DNA of 62,115 nt from Streptomyces fructofermentans (GTDB taxonomy: Bacteria > Actinomycetota > Actinomycetes > Streptomycetales > Streptomycetaceae), in the NCBI RefSeq assembly GCF_014651055.1, contig NZ_BMWD01000027.1, forward strand, positions 1-62,115, in the 5' to 3' direction. The notes under the pieces are model-generated. The model did no database searches and had not been told where the DNA came from. It worked only from the letters and a program-made list of their open reading frames with translations. This document shows positions 1 through 9,897 of the stretch, piece after piece. The number at the start of each line of letters is the position of its first letter. Position 1 is the stretch's first letter. The position numbers and the translations under genes are program-made.

Positions 1-30
1 CCCCGGCACGGCTTTGAAGCCGTGCCGGGG
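1..30. terminator. Perfect GC-rich hairpin terminator
   Basis: Bases 1-13 pair perfectly with bases 18-30 around a TTGA loop, giving a 13 bp stem that starts at the window edge. It lies 58 bases beyond the stop of the minus-strand gene ending at 89, so it most likely ends that two-gene transcript. It could also serve a plus-strand gene arriving from outside the window. Confidence 0.8.
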
Positions 31-88
31 CCCACCGCCGTCCGCGGACGTCCCCCGTGGTGTGCGGGAGGGCGCGAGCGGACCGGGC

Positions 89-946
89 TCAGATCCTGAG
101 CAGCCGTTCGGCCAGTTCCCGGTAGTCCCGCAGGACCAGTCGGAGCTGCTCGGTGTCGGTCTTGTCGTCACCGGTGTGCCACGACGAACGCAGGGTGCGC
201 CGGCGTTCGGCCACGGCGTCGGTGAACCGCTCCGCGACCTCCTGGAGCACATGGTCCGCCTCCTCGACCGAGCCGCGCGGCCCGTCGACGAACCCGGCGA
301 CCGCCTGCTGGAGCCGCCCCGACCACTTCTCTCCGTCGTCGTGGGCCATCAGCCGTCCACCGGTCGAGCCGTGGCCGGCCGTGCCCTTCCCGTGCGCCGC
401 GTGGTCGCGGTCGCCATCGTGGTCACGGTCGTGGTCGCGGTCGTGGTCGCGGTCGCCGGAGAGGCCGCCGCGCTCGCCGTCCCGGGCCGCCGTACCCGTC
501 GCGCCGGTGACGCCCGCGGGGGCACCCGTACCGCGTCCGCCGACGACGTCCTGGCCGGAACCGGGCTTCAGGCCCTCACGGGCACCGGGCCTCGACGGGG
601 CGTCCGCCGTTCCGGGGGTGCGTGCCGGGGTGGCCGCGGGGGTGCGGGCGCCCTCGAACTCCACGGTGTCCCGGCCACCCGGGCCGCTGCCGCCGGACGC
701 GGGTTTCCGCTCGGCCGGAATGCCCTCGCGCACCGCCGCGTCCGCACGGGCGGCGGCTCCCTCGGAGGCCGTACGGCCCTCCCGGGCGTCCTTCGCGGCG
801 ATGTCGTCACGGTCCTTGCGATCCGTGCCGTCCGTGCGGGCGGGACCGGTCGTGCGTGCGGGACCGGTCGTCTCCGGTGCCTTCGCCGCGTCGTCGCGCC
901 CGCTCCGCTGCCCGATCGGCCGACCGCTCTCGGTGTTGTCCGGCAT
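89..946 (-). CDS. Unknown disordered protein with C-terminal domain shared with its neighbour
   Basis: A 285-residue protein of unknown function. Residues 1-200 are low complexity, rich in Gly, Ala, Pro, Arg and Thr, and include an Asp-Arg-Asp-His repeat near residue 160-180 coded by tandem repeats around 405-465. The last 80 residues look folded and helical (KWSGRLQQAVAGFVDGPRGS followed by a VEEADHVLQEV helix) and end in a conserved-looking RDYRELAERLLRI helix. The same 'FVD(S/G)PR..V.EAD.L..EV' pattern is in the gene upstream, so the two are paralogues for this domain. Start chosen at ATG 946, preceded by AAGGGGAG; an in-frame GTG/ATG farther up would overlap the upstream gene. Only 5 bases separate it from that gene's stop, so they are co-transcribed. 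No signal peptide or membrane segment. I do not recognise a named family. Confidence 0.8.
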   Translation of the reverse strand: MPDNTESGRPIGQRSGRDDAAKAPETTGPARTTGPARTDGTDRKDRDDIAAKDAREGRTASEGAAARADAAVREGIPAERKPASGGSGPGGRDTVEFEGARTPAATPARTPGTADAPSRPGAREGLKPGSGQDVVGGRGTGAPAGVTGATGTAARDGERGGLSGDRDHDRDHDRDHDGDRDHAAHGKGTAGHGSTGGRLMAHDDGEKWSGRLQQAVAGFVDGPRGSVEEADHVLQEVAERFTDAVAERRRTLRSSWHTGDDKTDTEQLRLVLRDYRELAERLLRI

Positions 947-951
947 GCTTC

Positions 952-1647
952 TCAACTCCCCTTCACCTGACGCTTGTTGAGCGCCCACGGCGCGTGTGCG
1001 CGACCGCGGGGGCTGGTGTTCCCGGTGTCCGCGGGAGTCTCGTCGACGGTCTCCCTGGACTGTGCCCTGCGGCCCCCGCGGCTCTCGCGGCCCGATCCCG
1101 TCAGGGCGTCGAAGAGTTCACGGGCCTCGATCAGGGCCTCCCGCAGGTCCTCCGTCGAACCGGTACGGCCCCGGTCGCCGCCCGTGCCGGGGGTGTGCGC
1201 GGCCGAGTGGACGCGCCGGAAGCCGTGCACGTGGTGCGCGTGGTGCACCGACAGCGCGTCGAGCTGGTCCTCGTGGCGGTCGCCCGGGAAGCCGCGCGCC
1301 GCGGCCACTTCGCCGATCAGCCGGTCCGCCTCCACGACGGCGTCGCGGGGCGAGTCCACGAACTGCTCCTGCACGGCGGTCCAGCGGACCGCGTACCGTT
1401 CGAGAGCCGCGGGCTCCAGCGGCTTCTCCTCCAGCGAGCCGTGCCGCTGCACCCGCTCCTGGAGTTCGCGCTCGGCCGCCGCGGTGTCGCCGTCGTGCCG
1501 GGCCAGCACCCGGTCGTACTCGGGCCCGAAGCGCCGCTTGAGGCCGCGCCCGCCGCCTCCACCACGGGCCGCCACGAGCCGGGCGGCGACGAGGGCCACG
1601 AGAGCCACCGCGACCACGATCAGAAGGATGATCACGCCTGTGGACAT
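952..1647 (-). CDS. Membrane-anchored unknown protein, paralogue of downstream gene
   Basis: A 231-residue protein that starts with a single membrane helix (residues 4-26, MSTGVIILLIVVAVALVALV) and then a basic Gly-rich linker, so it is anchored with its bulk in the cytoplasm or outside. Residues 35-130 hold the soluble domain, including RYAVRWTAVQEQFVDSPRDA and a following VVEADRLIGEVAAARGFP helix, the same motif as in the gene at 89-946. A His-rich stretch (HHAHHVHGFRRVHSAAH) sits near residue 140 and could bind metal; this is inference. C-terminal 60 residues are charged and probably disordered. ATG 1647 is chosen because GGAAGG lies 6 bases before it. It is the first gene of a two-gene operon. 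No function is known to me. Confidence 0.82.
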   Translation of the reverse strand: MSTGVIILLIVVAVALVALVAARLVAARGGGGGRGLKRRFGPEYDRVLARHDGDTAAAERELQERVQRHGSLEEKPLEPAALERYAVRWTAVQEQFVDSPRDAVVEADRLIGEVAAARGFPGDRHEDQLDALSVHHAHHVHGFRRVHSAAHTPGTGGDRGRTGSTEDLREALIEARELFDALTGSGRESRGGRRAQSRETVDETPADTGNTSPRGRAHAPWALNKRQVKGS

Positions 1648-2207
1648 GGAATGCCTTCCGCGTTCTGGGCCCAGCGGGCCGGTTCTCACACCGGGTTGCC
1701 CGGACTTCGGCGCCCAAACGGGCCGACCCTGCTTCCGTGCGCGACCCGTTCGGGCACGGCCCCCCGGTCGGGCGCGCGAACGGCCACCGCCGCGCGCGCC
1801 CCGGGCCCCCTCGGACAAGGCGACTTGAGCGGTCGGAAGCGACGGGGCCGGCGGGTCCGACGGGTCCGACGGGTCCGACGGGTCGGGCGGGTCCGGCGGG
1901 TCGGGCGGGTCCGGCGGGTCGGGGCCACGACGACGTGACCGCCCGGGGCCCGGGGCCCGGCGCCCATATCGACCCGCGCCGGCCGCGACCGCCGCCCGGA
2001 GGGGAGCCGGCAGCCGCCGGGGGCACGGCCCGGTACGTCCGGCAGGGTCACGGGGCCGGCGACACGGCACGGTACGCCCGGCAGGGCCACAGGGGGACCG
2101 GGACCGCCGCGCGCGGCGCCGACGTGTGCGGCGGGAGCCGGTTCGGCGAGCGCCTCAGTCGCCGGGCCGCGCCCACCGACGGACCCCGCTCCCCCGCACG
2201 GCCGCAC
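1648..2207. other. Gene-free stretch with 9 bp tandem repeats
   Basis: No credible gene. Open frames here are high-GC artefacts without ribosome sites. Eight tandem copies of a 9-base unit (CGGGTCCGA varying to CGGGTCGGG) run from 1852 to 1923. The region also holds the promoter side of the minus-strand gene starting at 1647 and the downstream side of the exporter gene ending at 2208. Confidence 0.6.
1852..1923. repeat. Eight 9-bp tandem repeats
   Basis: CGGGTCCGA occurs three times, then CGGGTCGGG and CGGGTCCGG alternate to 1923. Read on the minus strand in frame with the gene that starts at 1647, it would code Asp-Pro-Pro/Ser repeats, but it lies upstream of that gene's start. Likely a slippage-prone intergenic minisatellite. 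Confidence 0.85.
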
Positions 2208-4316
2208 TCATTTGCCGAGCCACACCCCGCCGGACGGTTTCACGGTCTCCGGGTGGGCCGTCTCGTGCGGCCGTTCCCCGTCGGAGCCGCACAGCTCCGC
2301 GTTCAGCTCCTCGACGAGCCGGATCAGATCGGTGGGCCGGTCCGGGCCCCACCAGTCGCCCAGCAGCGCGGCGAGCGACTCCTCACGGGCCGCCGCGAGC
2401 CTCTCGGCGGACTCCCGGCCCCGCTCGGTGAGCACGAGGTCGAGGCCCTCGCGTACGGCCAGGCGCCGCTCCTCGATCTGGCGGGCGGCCTCGATGACGA
2501 CGGGCAGCGGCACGGCGCTGTGCTCGGAGAGGGCGGCGGGCTCGGCCCAGCCGTAGCGCCTGATGCGCAACAGGAGCCAGCTCGCGGCCGGCAGCAGGTC
2601 GTAGCCCGCGCGTTCGGTGATCTTCTCGTAGATCTCGCGTCTCCCCTCCCGCGTCCCCAGCACGGACAGCGCGCGGCACACCTCGTCGTACGAGGAGCGC
2701 TCCACGGGGTTGCTCGCCAGCGTCTCGGTCATGTCGGGGGCCGTCACGGAGGCCCGCAGCCGGTCCTCGCGCAGGAACCAGGCGAGCACGAACCCGATGA
2801 GCGCGACCGGGGCCGCGTACAGGAACACGTCGGTGATGGACGTGGCGTACGCGTCGACGACGGGCGGCTGCAGCGCGGCGGGCAGTTCGGAGATGGCCCT
2901 CGGGTCGGACTCCAGGGTGCTCGCGTCGACGCCCGCCGGGAGCGTCTGGCCGCTCAGCACGGAGGTCACCCTGCCGCTGAGGAGGCCCGCGAAGATCGTG
3001 CCGAAGATGGCTACGCCGAACGAGGCGCCGATCGAGCGGAAGAACGTGGCGCCGGACGTCGCCACGCCCAGGTCCTCGTAGGAGACGGCGTTCTGCACGA
3101 TCAGCACGAGGACCTGCATGACCAGTCCGAGGCCCAGGCCGAAGACGAGGAAGTACGCGCTCATCTCGCCCGTGGAGCTGTGCGCGTCGAGCTGGTGCAG
3201 GAGCAGCAGGCCGATCGCGGTGACGCCCGTGCCGAGGATCGGGAACACCTTCCAGCGGCCCGTACGGCTGACGATCTGTCCGGAGACGGTCGACGAGATG
3301 AGGAGGCCGGCCACCATCGGCAGCATGTGGACGCCCGAGAGGGTGGGCGAGATGCCCTGCACGACCTGGAGGAACGTCGGCAGGAAGGTCATGGCGCCGA
3401 ACATCGCGAAGCCGACCACGAAGCTGATGACGGCGGCGAGCGTGAAGGTGCGGATGCGGAACAGCTTGAGGGGGAGCACGGGTTCGGCCGCCCGCCGTTC
3501 CACGGCCACGAACGCGAAGGTCAGCACCACGCCCAGCACCGCGAGTCCGATGAGCTGGGGCGAGTCCCAGTCCCAGGTGGTGCCGCCGAGCGAGGCGACG
3601 AGGACCAGAGCGGTGGCCACGGACGCGATCAGGAGGGTGCCGAGGTAGTCGATCGTGTGCTTCCGGGAACGGACCGGGATGTGCAGCACCGCGGCGATGA
3701 CGAGGAGGGCGACGATCCCGAGGGGGAGGTTGACGTAGAAGACCCAGCGCCAGCTCAGATGCTCCGTGAACAGGCCGCCGAGCAGCGGGCCGAGGACGCT
3801 GGTCGCGCCGAAGACCGCTCCGAACAGCCCCTGGTACTTGCCCCGTTCACGCGGCGGGACCAGGTCGCCGACGATCGCCATGGACAGCACCATGAGTCCG
3901 CCGCCGCCGAGGCCCTGGAGGGCCCGGAAGCCGATCAGCTGCGGCATGCTCTGCGCCATGCCGCACAGCGCGGAGCCGATCAGGAAGATGACGATGGCGG
4001 CCTGGAACAGCTTCTTGCGGCCGTACTGGTCGCCGAGTTTGCCCCACAGCGGGGTGGCGGCGGTGGAGGCGAGCAGGTACGCGGTCACGACCCAGGACAG
4101 GTGGTCCAGTCCGCCGAGTTCGCTGACGATCGTGGGCAGCGCGGTCGCCACGATCGTCTGGTCCAGCGCGGCCAGCAGCATGCCCAGGAGCAGGGCCCCG
4201 ATCGACGCGACGACGCCGCTCCTCAGGTGCTCGTCACCGGGGGTCGCCCCGTGCGCGTGGTCCCTGGCGTGATGGGCGGTTCTCCGTGCGTTCGCGCCGT
4301 GCGCGTCCTCGGCCAT
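2208..4316 (-). CDS. DHA2-family MFS drug exporter with winged-helix-like C-terminal tail
   Basis: A 702-residue inner-membrane drug:proton antiporter of the EmrB/QacA (14-helix) type. Membrane helices span about residues 35-535. Motifs seen: LDQTIVATALPTIVSELGG in helix 1, the loop GKLGDQYGRKK (motif A) and a motif-C-like GPLLGG at the end of helix 5. After the last helix (ALIGFVLAWFLRED) comes about 150 soluble residues absent from ordinary EmrB proteins. This tail reads like a MarR/PadR-type winged-helix domain (YEKITERAGYDLLPAASWLL, then LVLTERGRE). Such fused exporters exist in actinobacteria. ATG 4316 is chosen because GGGAGG lies 6 bases before it and the transport domain starts 35 residues later; the longer open frame upstream lacks family similarity. 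Substrate unknown. Transcribed divergently from the gene at 4482. Confidence 0.9.
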   Translation of the reverse strand: MAEDAHGANARRTAHHARDHAHGATPGDEHLRSGVVASIGALLLGMLLAALDQTIVATALPTIVSELGGLDHLSWVVTAYLLASTAATPLWGKLGDQYGRKKLFQAAIVIFLIGSALCGMAQSMPQLIGFRALQGLGGGGLMVLSMAIVGDLVPPRERGKYQGLFGAVFGATSVLGPLLGGLFTEHLSWRWVFYVNLPLGIVALLVIAAVLHIPVRSRKHTIDYLGTLLIASVATALVLVASLGGTTWDWDSPQLIGLAVLGVVLTFAFVAVERRAAEPVLPLKLFRIRTFTLAAVISFVVGFAMFGAMTFLPTFLQVVQGISPTLSGVHMLPMVAGLLISSTVSGQIVSRTGRWKVFPILGTGVTAIGLLLLHQLDAHSSTGEMSAYFLVFGLGLGLVMQVLVLIVQNAVSYEDLGVATSGATFFRSIGASFGVAIFGTIFAGLLSGRVTSVLSGQTLPAGVDASTLESDPRAISELPAALQPPVVDAYATSITDVFLYAAPVALIGFVLAWFLREDRLRASVTAPDMTETLASNPVERSSYDEVCRALSVLGTREGRREIYEKITERAGYDLLPAASWLLLRIRRYGWAEPAALSEHSAVPLPVVIEAARQIEERRLAVREGLDLVLTERGRESAERLAAAREESLAALLGDWWGPDRPTDLIRLVEELNAELCGSDGERPHETAHPETVKPSGGVWLGK

Positions 4317-4481
4317 GCAGACCTCCCGGCCGCGAGGGTGCCGTTTCCTCTTACATCCTGGGCGGTGTGACCGGTTATGGCCTGTTGAATCCGGCCGGCG
4401 GCCGGGCGTTGCGGGGGGCAGCCGGAGATTGTGTGGAGGTGGTCTGCATAATCGCTGGAATTGGCACGGGAGGGATCCAAC

Positions 4482-5615
4482 GTGAGCGACCGGAGCGGGC
4501 ACTTCTGCCCGGAATGCGGTGCTGCCCGGGAAACGGGCGGCAGTCCGCTGTGCGACTGCGGCCGCCGGGCGGCGGACGCCGTCCTTGAGGCCCGTTCGGC
4601 GGAGGTCGCCGCGGCGGAGGACTTCGACCCGCTGCGCGTACGGCCGTACGTGGACCTGCAGGCGACGGGGAACGCGGCCGGCGCTCCCGGAGCCGCGCAG
4701 ACGCCCGCGTCGGCCCCGCCCGGCGCGCAGGGCGGGGGGACGGTCGCCGGCACCGCCGAGGGTGGCGGGGCCGGGGACGCGAAGGCACCCGCCGCGCCCT
4801 CCGCCGACCCGGAGGCGTCCACGCCGCCGAACGGGTCCCCGCAGGTCGCCGGGGCCGAGTTGACGATGCAGCTCGCCCGAATACCGGCGCAGGCCACGGG
4901 CTCCGACGACACCCGGCCCCTGCGTGTCGTCGCCGCGCCGGGAGCCGCCGGTGCCACGACGACCGCGACCGCGGGGCACGCGGCGGACGGCGGAAGCGCG
5001 GGGCAGCCCCCGGGGCCCGCGGACAGGCCCGGCAGGAGCCGCCGTCTCGTACTCGTCGGCGCGGCCGCCGCCGTCATCGTCGTCGCGGCCGCCGGCCTGG
5101 CGAGCGGGATGTTCTCGTACGACACTCCTTCTCGGGAGAGCGCGGCCCCGGCCGACGTCCGCGCGAGCGTTCCCGAGCCCTCGGCGGACAAGCCGTCGGC
5201 CTCGAAGTCGGCGTCGCCGTCCGCGTCGGAGTCCGCCTCGCCCTCCGCGTCGGCCTCGGCGTCCGCGAGCGCCTCGGCGTCCGCCTCGGAGTCGGCGGAC
5301 ACGGCCGCCTCGGCGAGCGCGTCGGCCTCGGCGAGCGCTCCCGCCGACGGCCCCTCCGCCTCGGCGAGCGCGTCGTCCGAGCCGCCGCTGCAGGCCGAGC
5401 CCGCGGTGCTGCGCCGCGGGGACGAGGGACCCGAGGTCGTCGACCTGCAGCGCCGCCTCCGGGAGGTCGGCCTGTACGGCGGCCAGCCGGACGGCGAGTT
5501 CGGCCGCCGGACCGAGAACGCGGTACGCACCTACCAGATGATCCGCGGCATAGCCGACGAGCCGGGCGTGTACGGGGCGAAGACCCGCGAACGCCTGGAG
5601 GCGGAGACCGGATAG
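4482..5615 (+). CDS. Zinc-ribbon, single-pass membrane protein with peptidoglycan-binding domain
   Basis: A 377-residue protein. Residues 7-30 hold a likely zinc ribbon (FCPECG then CDCG). Residues 60-185 are low complexity. One membrane helix lies near residues 190-208 (LVLVGAAAAVIVVAAAGLAS). It is followed by about 95 residues of Ala-Ser-Glu repeats, a wall-spanning-type linker coded by 'gcc tcg' repeats, and a C-terminal PG_binding_1 domain (LRRGDEGPEVVDLQRRLREV, then FGRRTENAV). The layout suggests a cytoplasmic metal-binding head connected through the membrane to the cell wall. GTG 4482 is preceded by GGGAGG at 7 bases. A CATAAT -10-like box is at 4447-4452. The family recurs in Streptomyces but its role is not known to me. 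Confidence 0.88.
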   Translation: MSDRSGHFCPECGAARETGGSPLCDCGRRAADAVLEARSAEVAAAEDFDPLRVRPYVDLQATGNAAGAPGAAQTPASAPPGAQGGGTVAGTAEGGGAGDAKAPAAPSADPEASTPPNGSPQVAGAELTMQLARIPAQATGSDDTRPLRVVAAPGAAGATTTATAGHAADGGSAGQPPGPADRPGRSRRLVLVGAAAAVIVVAAAGLASGMFSYDTPSRESAAPADVRASVPEPSADKPSASKSASPSASESASPSASASASASASASASESADTAASASASASASAPADGPSASASASSEPPLQAEPAVLRRGDEGPEVVDLQRRLREVGLYGGQPDGEFGRRTENAVRTYQMIRGIADEPGVYGAKTRERLEAETG

Positions 5616-6049
5616 ACGCCCGCGAGCGAGCCGGGGCCCCGCGAGAGGCGGGGCGCCGGTCCGGGGACGGGCTCATGGGCGCGGACCGGGGAGCCCTCGC
5701 GCGGAGGGCGGCCTTCGACCCGGCACCCGGGGTGCCGTCGCCCGAAGCGGGGCCCCGGGGAAGCCCGCACCCGGGGTGCCCGACAGCACCGCGGCACGGG
5801 CACGGCACGGCATGGCACGGGCACGGCACGGCACGGGAGACGCGACGACGCCGGGTCCCACCGCCGCACGGGGCTCGGGGACCCGGCCGGGACACTCCCG
5901 GGGACTCGGCCCGGAGACTGCCGGGGAGTCGGGGACACGGGATCCCGCCCGGCCCCGGTCGGCCCGATTCGGCCCCGACCTCAAACGCGGGAGTCCGGGA
6001 CACCCACCTGCCGCCAGAACTCCCGCGGGCGCGCCCGAAGGCGTTCGCG
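5616..6049. other. Convergent intergenic gap, GGCAC repeats
   Basis: Lies between convergent genes. No gene is visible. Short repeats of GGCAC (5785-5841) and several imperfect GC-rich inverted repeats (for example around 5630-5660 and 5715-5780) could act as terminators for both sides, but none is a clean hairpin. Confidence 0.5.
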
Positions 6050-6709
6050 TCAGCCCACGTGCAGCAGGACGGACCCGTCCTCAAGGAGTTCGACCCGGAC
6101 CTGCCGGAGGTCGCGCACCACGACGTCCGGGCGGTGGAACGCGGCCCCGGAGCCGACGCCGACGACCCGCATACCGGCGGCGCGCCCGGCCGCGATCCCC
6201 GCGCCGGAGTCCTCGAACACCACGCAGTCCCGGGGTGCGATCCCCAGTTCGGCCGCCCCCTTCAGAAAGCCCTCGGGGTCCGGCTTGCTCGCGCCCACGG
6301 ACTCCGCCGTGACCCGCACCTCGGGCAGCCCCAGCCCCGCGGCGGCCATGCGCGCGGTGGACAGCGGGACGTCGGCCGAGGTCACGAGCGCGTGCGGCAC
6401 CCGGCTCAGGGAGGCCAGGAACTCCTCGGCGCCCGGTACGGCGACGACGCCCTCCGTGTCGGCGGTCTCCTCGGCCAGCATCCGCGCGTTCTCCGCGTGG
6501 TTCTGCTCCATGGGCCGACTGGGCAGCAGCACGGCCATCGACGCGTAGCCCTGACGCCCGTGGACGACCTTCATGACCTCGTCCCCGTCGAGTCCGTGCC
6601 GGTCGGCCCAGCGCCGCCAGACGCGCTCGACCACGGCGTGCGAGTCGACGAGGGTGCCGTCCATGTCCAGCAGTAGGGCACGGGCGGGCAGCACGGTCGT
6701 GGCCGTCAT
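6050..6709 (-). CDS. HAD-superfamily phosphatase, sugar-phosphatase type
   Basis: A 219-residue cytoplasmic HAD hydrolase (subfamily IA). All four motifs are present: DMDGTLVDS (nucleophile Asp15, acid Asp17), VTSAD near residue 110 (motif II), SKPDPEGF near 150 (motif III Lys) and VFEDSGAGIAAG near 170 (motif IV). The helical cap between motifs I and II fits beta-phosphoglucomutase or sugar/glycerol phosphatases; the GASKPDPEGFLKGA sequence favours a sugar-phosphate phosphatase. Substrate cannot be fixed from sequence. ATG 6709 is preferred: GGAG is 7 bases before it, whereas it would sit only 1 base before the alternative ATG 6715. It stands alone, divergent from the nuclease gene at 7164. 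Confidence 0.88.
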   Translation of the reverse strand: MTATTVLPARALLLDMDGTLVDSHAVVERVWRRWADRHGLDGDEVMKVVHGRQGYASMAVLLPSRPMEQNHAENARMLAEETADTEGVVAVPGAEEFLASLSRVPHALVTSADVPLSTARMAAAGLGLPEVRVTAESVGASKPDPEGFLKGAAELGIAPRDCVVFEDSGAGIAAGRAAGMRVVGVGSGAAFHRPDVVVRDLRQVRVELLEDGSVLLHVG

Positions 6710-7163
6710 CGGCATGCTCCAAAACGTGGCTGAGGGGGCACAGGCGACCCCCGGGAACAAGGCGGCCCCGCCCGCCGGTCAGGGGGTGCGGGCGAGAGCC
6801 ACTTTGTTCCATCACGGTACAAAAGATTGACCGATTTGGCCAGCCGCACCGGAATCCACGCTTCCCCGCGGCCGCCCGGACGGCGGGCCGATCCGCGCTT
6901 CCGGGCGCCCACCCGGACCGAAAGGCCGTCCGCCCGGACGGCAGGCCGACCCGCCCGGACGGCGGGCCGATCCGGACGGACGGCGGGCCGATCCGGACGG
7001 ACGCGACAAAGGGGCGCGGCCGGACCCGAAAGTCCGGCCGCGCCCCTTGTCCTGTCATGGGCACGTCATTAACTTCTCACCTGACGCACACCCCACGGAA
7101 ACCGGCCGCCGCGAGCATTCATTCGCCCGCAGGTCAACTTCCCCCCGCCGCAAGGGAGTCACC
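6710..7163. other. Divergent intergenic region with repeats and a strong hairpin
   Basis: No gene seen. An AT-richer island at 6805-6845 probably holds the promoter of the minus-strand phosphatase. From about 6933 to 7002 a 21-base unit built on CGGACGGCGGGCCGATC is repeated. The hairpin at 7011-7046 is listed separately. Confidence 0.5.
7011..7046. terminator. Strong 15-bp hairpin between divergent genes
   Basis: GGGGCGCGGCCGGAC (7011-7025) pairs perfectly with 7032-7046 around a CCGAAA loop, flanked by ACAAA before and TTGT after. It has terminator form, yet both flanking genes point away from it. It may end an unannotated small transcript or sit in the nuclease leader. Confidence 0.7.
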
Positions 7164-7808
7164 ATGCCCAAAGTCTACGCGCGTCGACGTCTCAGTGTAC
7201 TGGCAGCCCTCACCGGACTGATAGCCATGGCCGGACTCTTCAACGGTCCGGCCGCCTCCGCCGCGCTGCCCACCCCGGTCAGCGCCGCCACCGCCCGCAC
7301 CTACCTGGCCTCGCTCACCGTGGCCACCGAGGACCGCACCGGCTACAACCGCGACCTGTTCCCGCACTGGATCACGATCAGCGGCACCTGCAACACCCGT
7401 GAGACGGTGCTCAAGCGGGACGGCTCGGGCGTCGTCACCGACTCGGCCTGCGCCTCCACCAGCGGCAGTTGGTACTCGGTCTACGACGGCGCCACCTGGA
7501 CCGCCGCCTCCGACCTCGACATCGACCACCTCGTCCCGCTCGCCGAGGCCTGGGACTCCGGCGCCGACGGCTGGACCACCGCCCGCCGCCAGGCCTTCGC
7601 CAACGACCTCACCCGCCCGCAGCTCATCGCCGTGACGGACAACGTCAACCAGGCCAAGGGCGACCAGGACCCCGCCACCTGGATGCCCTCGCGCACGGCC
7701 TACGCCTGCACCTACGTACGCGCCTGGGTCCAGGTGAAGTACTACTACGGCCTCTCCGTCGACTCCGCCGAGAAGAGCAGGCTCAGCTCCGTCCTGAACG
7801 GCTGCTGA
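7164..7808 (+). CDS. Secreted HNH-type nuclease-like protein (DUF1524/GmrSD C-terminal type)
   Basis: A 214-residue exported protein. Residues 1-33 form a Sec signal peptide (Arg-rich start, hydrophobic core, ASAA cleavage site). The mature part carries the HNH-like core of the DUF1524 family: DIDHLVPLAEAWDSGA (Asp119, His122), then NDLTRPQLIAVTDNVNQAKG and DPATWMP, with two Cys pairs that probably form disulphides (CNTRE, CAST, CTYV and terminal C). Proteins of this kind are widespread secreted Streptomyces nucleases. ATG 7164 follows AAGGGAG at 6 bases. It is a single-gene unit. Nuclease activity is inferred from the family. Confidence 0.88.
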   Translation: MPKVYARRRLSVLAALTGLIAMAGLFNGPAASAALPTPVSAATARTYLASLTVATEDRTGYNRDLFPHWITISGTCNTRETVLKRDGSGVVTDSACASTSGSWYSVYDGATWTAASDLDIDHLVPLAEAWDSGADGWTTARRQAFANDLTRPQLIAVTDNVNQAKGDQDPATWMPSRTAYACTYVRAWVQVKYYYGLSVDSAEKSRLSSVLNGC

Positions 7809-7883
7809 CCGAGTCTCCGCCGGAAGCTCGCCAACGGCCTCCGTCGTTCCGTACCGTACGGGGCGACGGAGGAGAGTGATCAC

Positions 7884-9557
<1,674 letters not shown>

Positions 9558-9897
9558 ACGGACGCTCCGGGAAGGGTTGTTGGGCAGGCGCGCTACGACC
9601 GGACGGGCCCGGTCACCCGTGCGACCGCCGGGGGCGGGTGCCTGGTGCCGTCGGGGCGGGAGTCGGACTGGGCGCCCGCCCCACGTACCACAATCGCCTG
9701 ATTGCACACATCAATTGCGTACGTTGCCCGAGTGCCGCCCCGTCGACCGGGATGCTCGTGAGGCGTGCCGCAACCGGTGCCGATGATCGGTCCAGGGTCT
9801 CGGCCCCGCCCGGAACCCGACGGCATGATGAGGCGGACCGTCCGCTTCCGCCGGGCGGTATGCCACCCCGCCCCCCACCTGTCCGGGAGTCACCCCT
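9558..9897. other. Leader of frameshifted FAD gene
   Basis: No gene. An AT-richer patch at 9695-9735 contains TTGCAC, CAATTG and CGTACG palindromes and the repeated TTGC spaced by about 12 bases, which is the best candidate promoter/operator for the gene starting at 9898. I could not match the remaining 160-base leader to a known riboswitch. Confidence 0.4.

Noticed and set aside
405..465. Tandem repeats as a mobile or regulatory repeat
   Set aside because: They lie inside the gene at 89-946 and code a Asp-Arg-Asp-His run, so they are best read as protein repeats.
1737..4370. 877-codon plus-strand frame opposite the drug exporter
   Set aside because: Composition typical of antisense GC frames; the minus strand codes a full MFS protein.
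9730..9897. Possible riboswitch before the FAD gene
   Set aside because: The leader has GC-rich stem potential but none of the conserved cores of cobalamin, SAM, FMN, TPP or glycine riboswitches that I can recognise.
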